Source: Flavobacterium ustbae
GTDB taxonomy: Bacteria; Bacteroidota; Bacteroidia; Flavobacteriales; Flavobacteriaceae
NCBI RefSeq assembly: GCF_003946915.1
Contig: NZ_RPOC01000001.1
Location: 186,001 to 250,000 of the forward strand
Length of the DNA stretch: 64,000 bases
Direction of reading: 5' to 3'
Positions 15,959 to 24,700 of this stretch are shown one piece after another (within the stretch, counting starts at the first letter, position 1; every line of letters starts with the position of its first letter). Below the pieces are notes generated by a model, which searched no databases, was not told where the DNA came from, and saw only the letters and a program-made list of their open reading frames with translations. The position numbers and the translations under genes are program-made.

Positions 15959-18900
15959 TCACAAATTTACCACTTCTATTTCTGTTCCAATATATACCAG
16001 AGCTTTTTTCAAAACTGTATATCCCAAATCTTCAATTGCATCTTGATACTCCTGAATTTGCTGCTGATATTTAGCATTAACAGCACCCGTTTTATAATCC
16101 AATAAGTAAGCTTCTTTACTTTCTAAAAACACGACTCGATCTGGCTTCAGAATTCTTCCTTCTTTTTGAACAATAGTTTGTTCATTTAAAATAGTATGTT
16201 TTCCATCAAAACAAACATTAAGTTCGGGATGATTTACAATTTCATTTAAAGTTTGCTGCACTTTATCGAGCTGGTCATAAGTTATCAGACCATTCTCAAT
16301 AGATTTCGTCACCGCTAAATGAACATCTGACTTATCTTTAACAAAAGCCAAAATCTCATGAACAATATTTCCATATGAAATAGCCTCTTGTTGATGCGTC
16401 CCCCACATCAAAGCTTCACGCTGGGCTATTTTAATGTTTTTTGGATTTAAAACTTCCCTAACAATCGGAATCGATTTAACTGTGTCAACTGTTTTTGTCG
16501 CTTTTGAGAGTCTGTTTTTATTTCCAAATTCGTAATTCAATTTTTCTTCGTCGTAAACTCCTTGATCGATTAAATATTTAATAAAAAAAGAAGCCATATT
16601 ATTTGGATATCCGCCCTCATTTTTAGGCTTTAATGATTGCGAAATCACATATAATTGTTCTTCAGCGCGAGTTAGAGCAACGTACAATACATTAATATTA
16701 TCTAAAAGCTCTTCTTGTTTTTTCAGATTAAAAACTGCCGATGCACTTTCACCAAAACTTTCAACCGCGCTGCTATTATCAACTAAAGCTTTTGGAACCC
16801 CCAAATCTATTTCGTCTGTATCTAACCACAATTTATCTTTTGGCTTCCGATTATAATCTTCATCTGCAAAAGGCATAATTACAACTGGAAATTCCAATCC
16901 TTTTGATTTATGAATGGTCATAATTCGAACCGCATTATTTCCTTCTGGAGACGGAATACTAAATTTTTCCGAATTTTTATCCCAAAAAACTAAAAAATCT
17001 GCCACTCCCGATTGATTCCGAATGTCCCTTTCTAAAACTATATCTAGAAAAAACTGAATATAAGCATTCCCTTCAAAAGGCAGAATAAATCTAGAAATAA
17101 TAATTTCAACCGCCTCATACAAAGATTTTTTTCGAACATCTTCAAAAGAAAACAAAACATCAAAAGTTAACAGCCATTCTTCAAACTCTTTTTCAAACCT
17201 GTGATTCATTCCCATTGCAATAAAATCGTGAACAGGCATTTCCAAATCTTTATTGGAAGCCAAAAAATGCAAAAAGTTGGCTTTTGATTCTAAATCAGCA
17301 TTATTATTTAAATATCGGAGAAGATGAATAATCAAACGAACTTCTGATGCATTTTGAATCATCAAAGTTTCTGAAGAAAGTAAAGGAATTCCTTGTTCTG
17401 TCAAATAATTTGCCACTGCAATTCCTTGATCTCTTTTCCTAGTCAAGATTACAATGTCTTTATATTCAAAACCTTGCTTAAGTACTTCGTGAATTGTATC
17501 TAAAGTTGCCAAAACATACAAATCCGACTTTTCGATAATCTCTTCTTCATCTGCAGATTCATTTTTATCAGCTATAGGAAGAAAAGAAATATTGACATAA
17601 CCGCCTTTTTTAGAATTTGCGTTTTGAAAACTATGATTTTCATACAAATCTTTATAATCTTCATTTGAAAATTCGCTAGAAATCAACTTAAAAAAAGCAT
17701 TATTAAATTCAATTACTTCACTATAACTTCGATAATTGGTATTCAGATGTCTTATCTGTTTATCGGGGTTATTAAAAGGGTTTACATCTTTACTCAACTC
17801 AATAAACTGTTCTGCTTTACCTCCGCGCCAGCGATAAATAGACTGTTTCGGATCTCCAACAATCATCAGAGTTCCTTTATTTCCTAAATCATCTAAACCA
17901 GAAAGCGAGTTATCAATCAGCGGAATAAGATTTTGCCATTGCATTTCTGATGTATCTTGAAATTCATCAATAAAGAAATTTCTATAACGCTCTCCTAAAC
18001 GCTCGTAAATAAATGGCGCCGGCTGATTCTGAATTTCGCGATGAATAATGGCATTGAATTCTGATATGGACAAAACATTCTGTTCTGACTGAATTTTCGC
18101 CAATTCGTTACTTACCGTGTTCAACAAAGAAAGCGGTGTTATATTTTTTAAGAAAGCTTTATAAAAATCTCTTTTTTCAAAGTTTTGGTAAACCTCTTTT
18201 AAGATTTGAAGCAAGTCTGGGATAATATTTTCAATTAATGCTCGATCTTTTGCCGTTTTATTAATCGCAATATCATCAAACTCATGAAAGGTTTTATTTT
18301 TCGGATTGAATTTTCCATCTCGAATACTTTGTAAATGATTTGGAAAAGTTCCTCTAGAGAATGATTTCGGGTCAATGCCGTTTTTATCAATCAAATCGAT
18401 TGCTTTAGTTGCAAGACCTTCGTTAACTTCTTCCAGTTCTTTGCAAAGCGCCTGCATTTTCTTTTTGATCTCAACAAACTCTTCGATTGTTTTGTTTTGA
18501 AAATGAAGAATTTCATTTCGATTATTTTCATTCAAAACCAATCTACCAGTATCGAGAATTTCTCGCGAAACATCCCAACTTTTATCATCATCGGTTTTTT
18601 CCATTGTAAAATCGATGAGCAATTTGGTCAATGTTTCATCTTCTCCCGCTTGAGCAATAATCGCATCAACCGCTTCGACCAATAAATTCTCAGTATCTAA
18701 AGTAACTTCAAAAGTCATCGGAAGATTAAGATCGTGCGCAAAAGCACGAATTACTTTATGGGTAAATTTGTCAATGGTAGAAATATCAAAAGCTGCATAA
18801 TTATGAATTAAGTGCTTAATGATTTGTTGCGATTTGGTTTTAATTTTAATGATTGAAAGTCCAGTTTCTCGTGACAAATCTTCCATTAAATCGGCTGCTT

Positions 18901-19117
18901 TTGAAGATGGATCGTCTTTTGCAAATTCAGACAAGTTTCCAACAATACGGCTTTTCATTTCATGAACCGCTTTGTTGGTAAAAGTAATCGCTAGAATATT
19001 TCGGTATGCATCGTTTTTTGGAGAAGAAAGAATAATCTTTAAATATTCTTTTACCAAAGTATACGTCTTTCCTGATCCCGCAGAAGCATCATAAATAGAA
19101 AAAGACGGACTTTGCAT
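15959..19117 (-). CDS. AddA-like UvrD/RecB helicase-nuclease
   Basis: The 1052-residue protein is a superfamily 1A helicase fused to a nuclease. Walker A is ASAGSGKTYT (11-20), and helicase motif II is IDEFQDTSEMQW near residue 390. RIMTIHKSKGLEFPVV near 740 is motif V, and VALTRAEEQLYV near 810 is motif VI. The C-terminus has PDRVVFLESKEAYLLDYKTG, a PD-(D/E)XK nuclease active site. It is the AddA half of a double-strand-break processing enzyme, with the AddB-like protein at 10263-13025 as the likely partner. In many genomes the two genes are adjacent; here two unrelated genes separate them. Confidence 0.9.
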   Translation of the reverse strand: MQSPSFSIYDASAGSGKTYTLVKEYLKIILSSPKNDAYRNILAITFTNKAVHEMKSRIVGNLSEFAKDDPSSKAADLMEDLSRETGLSIIKIKTKSQQIIKHLIHNYAAFDISTIDKFTHKVIRAFAHDLNLPMTFEVTLDTENLLVEAVDAIIAQAGEDETLTKLLIDFTMEKTDDDKSWDVSREILDTGRLVLNENNRNEILHFQNKTIEEFVEIKKKMQALCKELEEVNEGLATKAIDLIDKNGIDPKSFSRGTFPNHLQSIRDGKFNPKNKTFHEFDDIAINKTAKDRALIENIIPDLLQILKEVYQNFEKRDFYKAFLKNITPLSLLNTVSNELAKIQSEQNVLSISEFNAIIHREIQNQPAPFIYERLGERYRNFFIDEFQDTSEMQWQNLIPLIDNSLSGLDDLGNKGTLMIVGDPKQSIYRWRGGKAEQFIELSKDVNPFNNPDKQIRHLNTNYRSYSEVIEFNNAFFKLISSEFSNEDYKDLYENHSFQNANSKKGGYVNISFLPIADKNESADEEEIIEKSDLYVLATLDTIHEVLKQGFEYKDIVILTRKRDQGIAVANYLTEQGIPLLSSETLMIQNASEVRLIIHLLRYLNNNADLESKANFLHFLASNKDLEMPVHDFIAMGMNHRFEKEFEEWLLTFDVLFSFEDVRKKSLYEAVEIIISRFILPFEGNAYIQFFLDIVLERDIRNQSGVADFLVFWDKNSEKFSIPSPEGNNAVRIMTIHKSKGLEFPVVIMPFADEDYNRKPKDKLWLDTDEIDLGVPKALVDNSSAVESFGESASAVFNLKKQEELLDNINVLYVALTRAEEQLYVISQSLKPKNEGGYPNNMASFFIKYLIDQGVYDEEKLNYEFGNKNRLSKATKTVDTVKSIPIVREVLNPKNIKIAQREALMWGTHQQEAISYGNIVHEILAFVKDKSDVHLAVTKSIENGLITYDQLDKVQQTLNEIVNHPELNVCFDGKHTILNEQTIVQKEGRILKPDRVVFLESKEAYLLDYKTGAVNAKYQQQIQEYQDAIEDLGYTVLKKALVYIGTEIEVVNL

Positions 19118-19178
19118 AATTTTGATTTTTTATATCGTAAAAATAAGATAATAAAAAATTAAATCCCAATAATTAAAA

Positions 19179-19237
19179 ATTCCAAATTCCAATATCTACA
19201 GCAAGGAGCATTATAGATATTGGAATTTGGAATTTTA
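19179..19237. repeat. GGAATTTGG-family hairpin between lspA and the AddA-like gene
   Basis: The arms ATTCCAAATTCCAATATCTA and its exact complement enclose a short loop. The same core words (AATTCCAA, TTGGAATTTGG) recur as hairpins near 30990-31045, 42310-42385 and 46960-47100. It may act as a terminator for lspA. Confidence 0.65.
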
Positions 19238-19259
19238 TCTATTTGGAATTTTAAATATT

Positions 19260-19856
19260 TTAGTGTTTTGGAAAAGCTCTTTTGTTGAAAACCAAAAGTA
19301 TACCTACACCTGTAGAAATTGCCACATCGGCTACATTAAAAATAGCATTAAAGAAAGCAAAATGTTTTCCTCCAAATATCGGCAACCAAGATGGAAGCTC
19401 ACCTTCCCAAATAGGAAAATAAAACATATCTACTACCAGACCATGAAACCAAGTTCCGTATGGAGCTGGAGAGAAAATAGTTGCCAAGTTATGTGTACTG
19501 TCATCAAAAATAACTCCGTAAAAAACAGAATCTATAATATTTCCTGCTGCGCCTGCAAAGATTAATGCAATAGCTACTATTAAATAAGTTGAATGACGTT
19601 TTTTTACAGAATCAGAAAGCCACCAGCCAATTCCGACAACAGCAAAAATTCTGAATACTGTCAAAATTAATTTTCCGTATTCTCCAGGTATTTTTGTTCC
19701 CCAAGCCATTCCTTCATTTTCAATAAAATGAATTCTAAACCAATCGGCAATTACAAATTCTTCACCAAGAACGAAATTTGTTTTGACATAGATTTTAGAA
19801 AGCTGATCAACAATTAAAACTAAGAATATAAGGAAATACGCTTTTCGTAATGACAT
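19260..19856 (-). CDS. lspA: lipoprotein signal peptidase (signal peptidase II)
   Basis: This inner-membrane aspartyl peptidase cleaves lipoprotein signal peptides after lipidation. The 198 residues have four membrane segments and both catalytic aspartates: D143 in LVVDMFYFP and D177 in FNVADVAISTG. It also has the NEGMAWG and GNIIDS motifs. It is somewhat longer than the 160-170 residues of E. coli LspA, as is usual in Bacteroidota. In related genomes it tends to follow ileS and the DksA-type gene; here Roadblock module 2 lies between them. Confidence 0.95.
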   Translation of the reverse strand: MSLRKAYFLIFLVLIVDQLSKIYVKTNFVLGEEFVIADWFRIHFIENEGMAWGTKIPGEYGKLILTVFRIFAVVGIGWWLSDSVKKRHSTYLIVAIALIFAGAAGNIIDSVFYGVIFDDSTHNLATIFSPAPYGTWFHGLVVDMFYFPIWEGELPSWLPIFGGKHFAFFNAIFNVADVAISTGVGILLVFNKRAFPKH

Positions 19857-19900
19857 TTTATGATTTTTTGATGGGCAAAAATAACAATTAAATCAAAAAA

Positions 19901-19920
19901 AACGCTCCTAAAGGAGCGTT
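19901..19920 (-). terminator. terminator of the 71-aa small protein gene
   Basis: AACGCTCC pairs with GGAGCGTT around a 4-nt loop; read on the minus strand it is followed by six or more T. It lies 56 nt past the stop codon at 19976. Confidence 0.8.
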
Positions 19921-19975
19921 AATTCTTTTGTAACAAACTAAACAAGTTTAACTGCTAATCTAAACCATGTAAAGT

Positions 19976-20191
19976 TTACTTTTTAACGGCAGCTTTTGCT
20001 GGCGTTTTCGGACTGTCGGAAAAGAATTCTGAGATCGACTTAAAGATTCCCTTGTTTTCTTTCCCTGCTGCTAATTTCTTAGCTTCTCCTTTTTTTACAT
20101 CAGCTTTAAACTTAACACGCAGTTTTTCAAACTCTTTCATTCTACGCTCTACATCAGAGTTTATCTCTTTAAATTTCAACACTTTAGCCAT
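19976..20191 (-). CDS. small basic protein of Roadblock module 2, 71 aa
   Basis: This 71-residue, strongly basic protein starts MAKVLKFKEINSDVERRMKE. An amphipathic helix with EFEKLRVKFKADVKKGEAKK leads to a KGIFKSISEFFSD segment, and an Ala/Pro/Lys tail (SPKTPAKAAVKK) ends it. The helix plus KGIFKSI part resembles the 47-residue protein of module 1 (KGFFKKIFS). It is transcribed divergently from the Roadblock pair 180 nt away and has its own terminator. It may be a membrane-proximal adaptor for the Roadblock proteins, but that is only inferred from position and charge. Confidence 0.7.
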   Translation of the reverse strand: MAKVLKFKEINSDVERRMKEFEKLRVKFKADVKKGEAKKLAAGKENKGIFKSISEFFSDSPKTPAKAAVKK

Positions 20192-20306
20192 AATGTAAGT
20201 TTTTTATAGTAAATAATTTAAATTATTACTGATTTGGTACTACAATGATACATAATTTAATTTATATTTGTTAATAAAAATTAACACTTGTTTAGCACAA
20301 GTTCAA

Positions 20307-20314
20307 TAATTTTG
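20307..20314 (+). promoter_or_regulatory. -7 promoter box TAATTTTG for Roadblock pair 2
   Basis: Exact TAnnTTTG match, 56 nt before the ATG at 20371. An inverted repeat ACTTGT-N5-ACAAGT at 20286-20302 overlaps the expected -33 region, so it could be an operator. Confidence 0.55.
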
Positions 20315-20370
20315 TAAAAACAATACCAAAACAAACTGAATTTAACATTCCCCCAAAAATCCTACAAATC

Positions 20371-20727
20371 ATGAATGAAATCACAACTACTCTTAATGAC
20401 TTTCTTGTCAGCACAAAATCTACTGCTGCTTTAATTTTAAATGGAAAAGGCAAACTAATCACCTCACTTAACCTCGATTACGGAGACAGTATTGCCGCAA
20501 TGAGCGCAGCAATTTTATCAATGAGCGAAAAATTCTTAATTGATTTAGAAAAAGGCTCATTAAAACAATTATATCTCAAAAGCGCTGAAGGCGTTATTGT
20601 GGGAAACAAAATAAGCGGCTCTAATTTTATTGTTGCTTTTTCTAAAGAAGGAAGCAATCTTGCCTTATTGATGCGCTCTACTGAAGAAGTTTCTGCCGAA
20701 TTAAGTAAAAATTCTTTATTAAAATAA
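20371..20727 (+). CDS. Roadblock/LC7-like protein A, module 2
   Basis: This 118-residue Roadblock/LC7 protein is paralogous to the one at 9052-9372. Its core reads AALILNGKGKLITSLN, then the helix IAAMSAAILSMSEKF, then GSLKQLYLKSAEGVIVG, and a last helix with LALLMRS. It is the first gene of the pair, with protein B 31 nt downstream. In bacteria such proteins act as regulators or scaffolds of Ras-like GTPases in polarity and motility. No GTPase gene is adjacent, so the partner is unknown. Confidence 0.78.
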   Translation: MNEITTTLNDFLVSTKSTAALILNGKGKLITSLNLDYGDSIAAMSAAILSMSEKFLIDLEKGSLKQLYLKSAEGVIVGNKISGSNFIVAFSKEGSNLALLMRSTEEVSAELSKNSLLK

Positions 20728-20758
20728 AAATTCTATTAACAAATAACCCAAATAAACT

Positions 20759-21139
20759 ATGAGCAATGACTTTTTAAACGTGTTTTTAAATGAAATGAAA
20801 ACTAACGTAAACGGCTTTATCGCTGTAGCGGTAACAGAAATTGAATCTGGATTAAGTTTCGGAAATTTAACTGTTGACCCAGGTTTTGACCCAGAACTTG
20901 CCGCAGCTTATAACTTAGAAGTAGTAAAAGCCAAATTGAGTGCCGTAAAAGCCTTAGGTTTAAATCAAGACATTGAAGATATTTTGATTACGCTTTCTAA
21001 TCAAATTCACATTATTGACATTTCTCCAAACAAAAAATTTATGATCTATCTGGCCGCTGATGCTTCAAAAGCTAATTTAGGTATGACTAGAGCTATTTTA
21101 AGAAAACATAAAGCTGAAGTTGAAAAAAACCTAGCTTAA
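20759..21139 (+). CDS. Roadblock/LC7-like protein B, module 2
   Basis: This 126-residue paralogue of the protein at 8652-9026 has the same core (FDPELAAAYNLEVVKAKLSA, DILITL, QIHIIDIS, then KANLGMTRA) almost residue for residue. The best conserved stretch is the long helix and the following strand, which would be the dimer interface in a Roadblock fold. It forms an operon with protein A and is closed by a terminator at 21163-21190. The higher conservation of B than of A between modules suggests that B carries the shared function. Confidence 0.75.
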   Translation: MSNDFLNVFLNEMKTNVNGFIAVAVTEIESGLSFGNLTVDPGFDPELAAAYNLEVVKAKLSAVKALGLNQDIEDILITLSNQIHIIDISPNKKFMIYLAADASKANLGMTRAILRKHKAEVEKNLA

Positions 21140-21162
21140 TTTCTTAATTTAAATTCACCATA

Positions 21163-21190
21163 AACCGTCTTCTTTAAGACGGTTTTTTTT
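21163..21190 (+). terminator. terminator of Roadblock pair 2
   Basis: AACCGTCT pairs with AGACGGTT over a 6-nt loop, followed by a run of eight T, 24 nt after the stop codon of protein B. Confidence 0.85.
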
Positions 21191-21348
21191 ATTCAAAAAG
21201 CAAAAAATAGGTAGTATATAAAATCAAAATTGATTCTTACAAAATTTATAATCTCCATTTAATTTTAACTTGATTAATCATAAATAATTTCTTTCAAAGA
21301 AACAATTTAGCAGTAAACATGCTCATAGTTAAACATTAAACAAAAAAA

Positions 21349-21370
21349 ACACCCCTTAAAGGAGTGTTTT
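21349..21370 (-). terminator. terminator of the DksA-type gene
   Basis: AACACCCCT pairs with GGAGTGTT with one mismatch-like bulge. On the minus strand it is followed by eight T, starting about 25 nt after the DksA-type stop codon. Confidence 0.75.
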
Positions 21371-21393
21371 TTCTCACGTATTTCTACGCTTAT

Positions 21394-21774
21394 TTATCGT
21401 TGCAAATTTTTAGCTTCGATACTCATTGTTGCATGAGGAACGATTTTAAGCCTTTCTTTGCTAATTAATTTACCTGTTACCTTGCAAATACCATATGTTT
21501 TATTTTCAACACGGAATAAAGCGTTTTTTAAGTCACGAATAAACTTCTCTTGACGAATTGCCAATTGAGAGTTTGCTTCTTTCGACATCGTTTCGCTTCC
21601 TTCTTCAAAAGCTTTGAAAGTTGGAGACGTATCGTCGGTTCCGTTATTTAAATCGTTCATATAGGCACTTTTGATCAAATCAAGATCTTCTTGTGCTTTT
21701 TTTATTTTTGCCTGGATTATCTCTTTGAACTCTGCTAAATCTGCATCAGAGTATCTTGTAATTTCATCTATCAT
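21394..21774 (-). CDS. TraR/DksA-family regulator with degenerate zinc finger
   Basis: The 126-residue protein has the coiled-coil domain of DksA-type RNA-polymerase-binding regulators (about 10-85), followed by the finger-like segment YGICKVTGKLISKERL and a final helix. Only one of the four zinc-binding cysteines of E. coli DksA is kept: the second is Thr, and the last pair reads MSIEAK where CxxC would be. It therefore probably folds without zinc. It lies 12 nt downstream of ileS in the same direction and is likely co-transcribed. Confidence 0.88.
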   Translation of the reverse strand: MIDEITRYSDADLAEFKEIIQAKIKKAQEDLDLIKSAYMNDLNNGTDDTSPTFKAFEEGSETMSKEANSQLAIRQEKFIRDLKNALFRVENKTYGICKVTGKLISKERLKIVPHATMSIEAKNLQR

Positions 21775-21786
21775 GGTATTTATACT

Positions 21787-24700
21787 TTATTTTGAAATTA
21801 ATATCACTGTTTTAATATCATCAAACTCAATTTCTGTGCCGTTTTCTAGTTCGTCTACAAAAACCAAATCTTCAGTTAATGTTTCTGACTTAATATAGTC
21901 TTCGTTTTTTGAAACTGCCTCTTCTAAAAGGCCGTTCCTTTTAAGTTGAACTTTAATTTTATCTGTAACCTCAAATCCGGAATCTTTACGGATATTCTGA
22001 ATTCTGTTTACTAATTCTCTCGCAATTCCTTCGTTTTTCAATTCTTCGTTAATTGTAATATCTAACGCAACAGTAATTCCGTTTGAATTTGCAACCAACC
22101 AGCCTTCGATATCCTGCGATGTTATTTCGACGTCTTCTAAGGATAAAGTTACATTATTTCCAGAAATAACAATATCTAGCGTTCCCTGCTTATCCAACTG
22201 ATTGATTTGTTCTGCAGAAAAACCTTGTATTTCCTTAGAAATCAAGCCCATATCTTTACCAAAACGTGGTCCAAGCGCCTTAAAATTAGGTTTAATTTGT
22301 TTTACCAAAATACCAGAAGCATCGTCTAAAAGTTCGATTTCTTTAACGTTAACCTCAGCTTTTACAAGGTCAGAAATTGCTTCGATTTCAGCACGCTGAT
22401 TCTCGTCAAGTACCGGTATCATTACCTTTTGCAGAGGTTGACGCACTTTTATCATTTCCTTTTTACGAAGTGATAAAACCAAAGATGAGATGGTTTGCGC
22501 CTTCTGCATTTTGCTTTCCAACGTTTTATTAACAAAGTTTTCGACAAATTTTGGGAATTCAGCCAAGTGAACACTAGCAAAATCCTCGGTTCCCGTCGAA
22601 GCTGTTAAATCACGGTACAATTTATCCATAAAAAACGGAGCGACCGGAGCACTTAATTTACTGATTGTAAGCAAACAAGTATAAAGCGTTTGGTAAGCAG
22701 CAATTTTATCTTTTGCGTATTCTCCTTTCCAAAAACGACGACGGCATAAACGAACATACCAGTTACTCAAATTCTCTTGAACGAAGTCAGAAATAGCTCT
22801 TGTTGCTTTTGTAGGCTCATAATCTTCGTAACACTCATCAACAAATTTGATTAATGAATGTAATTCAGAAATAATCCACTGGTCGATTTCTGGTCTTTCG
22901 TTTAACGGAATTTCAGCCTCAGCATACTTAAATCCGTCAATGTTTGCATATAACGAGAAGAACGAATACGTATTGTATAGTGTTCCAAAGAACTTACGGC
23001 GAACCTCAGCTATTCCTTCGATATCAAATTTCAAGTTATCCCACGGATTTGCATTTGAAATCATATACCAACGTGTAGCATCTGGACCGTATTCTGCAAT
23101 TGTTTCAAAAGGATCTGTTGCATTACCAAGACGTTTAGACATCTTTTGTCCGTTTTTATCCAAAACAAGACCATTAGAAACAACATTTTTATAGGCAACT
23201 TTATCAAAAACCAAAGTTCCGATTGCGTGTAAAGTGTAAAACCATCCACGCGTCTGGTCTACTCCTTCAGCAATAAAATTGGCTGGAAAATCTTTGTTTT
23301 CGTCAATTTTATCTTTGTTTTCAAAAGGATAATGCCATTGTGCATAAGGCATTGCTCCAGAATCAAACCAAACGTCGATCAAATCACTTTCGCGTTTCAT
23401 TGGCTTTCCTGAAGCCGAAACTAAAGTAATTTCATCAACAACATTTTTGTGCAGGTCGATTAAATCATAATTAGACTCTGACATGTTTCCGATTTCGAAA
23501 CCTTTAAATGGGTTTTCTTTCTGGAAACCAGCTTCAATCGATTTTTCGATTGCATTGTATAATTCTTCAACAGAACCAATCAGAACTTCTTCTTTTTTGT
23601 CTTCAGTTCTCCAGATTGGCAACGGAATTCCCCAATATCTAGAACGAGATAAGTTCCAGTCGTTGGCATTTTTAAGCCAGTTTCCAAAACGTCCTTCACC
23701 AGTAGATTTAGGTTTCCAGTTGATAGTTTCGTTCAGGTCGAACATTCTATCTTTTACATCGGTTACTTTAATAAACCATGAATCTAGGGGATAATACAGC
23801 AACGGCTCATCTGTTCTCCAACTATGCGGATAACTGTGCACGTATTTTTCAACCTTAAAGGCTTTATTTTCTTCTTTTAAACGAATAGCGATCTCAACAT
23901 CTACAGATTTCTCTGGAGCTTGTCCTGCATCGTAATATTCGTTCTTAACATATTTACCGGCTAAATCTCCTAAATGAGACGTAAATTTTCCTTGTAAATC
24001 TACTAAAGGCACTGCATTTCCATCTTCGTCCAAAACCAACATTGGCGGCACTTCTGGCTTTGCTTCTTTTGCTACTTTAGCATCGTCTGCACCAAAAGTC
24101 GGCGCTGTATGCACAATTCCTGTTCCGTCTTCTGTAGTTACGAAATCTCCTGAAATTACTCTAAAGGCATTTTCAGCATTTTCATAAGGCAATACGTAAG
24201 GCAGTAATTGCTCGTAACGGATTTCTACTAAATCTGCTCCTTTTGCTTCGGTTAAGATTTTGTATGGAAGTTTTTTGTCGCCATTTTTCACATTGTCAAA
24301 ATCAGCGTCGTCTTCACTTAAGAAAAATCCTTTTCCGAATTGTTTTCCAACTAAATTTTTAGCCAAAACCACATTGATTGGCTCAAAAGTATATTGATTG
24401 AAAGTTTTTACTAAAACATAATCGATTTTTGGCCCAACTGTCAAAGCAGTATTTGAAGGCAATGTCCAAGGCGTTGTCGTCCAGGCTAAAATGTGGATAT
24501 CTCCAAAACCTTGCAAGAATGAAGGTAAAGTTTCAGGAAGCGTTTTAAACTGCGCTACAATTGTAGTATCCGTTACATCACGGTAAGCTCCCGGCTGATT
24601 TACTTCGTGAGAAGACAATCCTGTTCCTGCTTTTGGAGAATACGGCTGAATCGTGTATCCTTTGTACAACAAACCTTTATCATAAATTTGTTTCAAAAGC

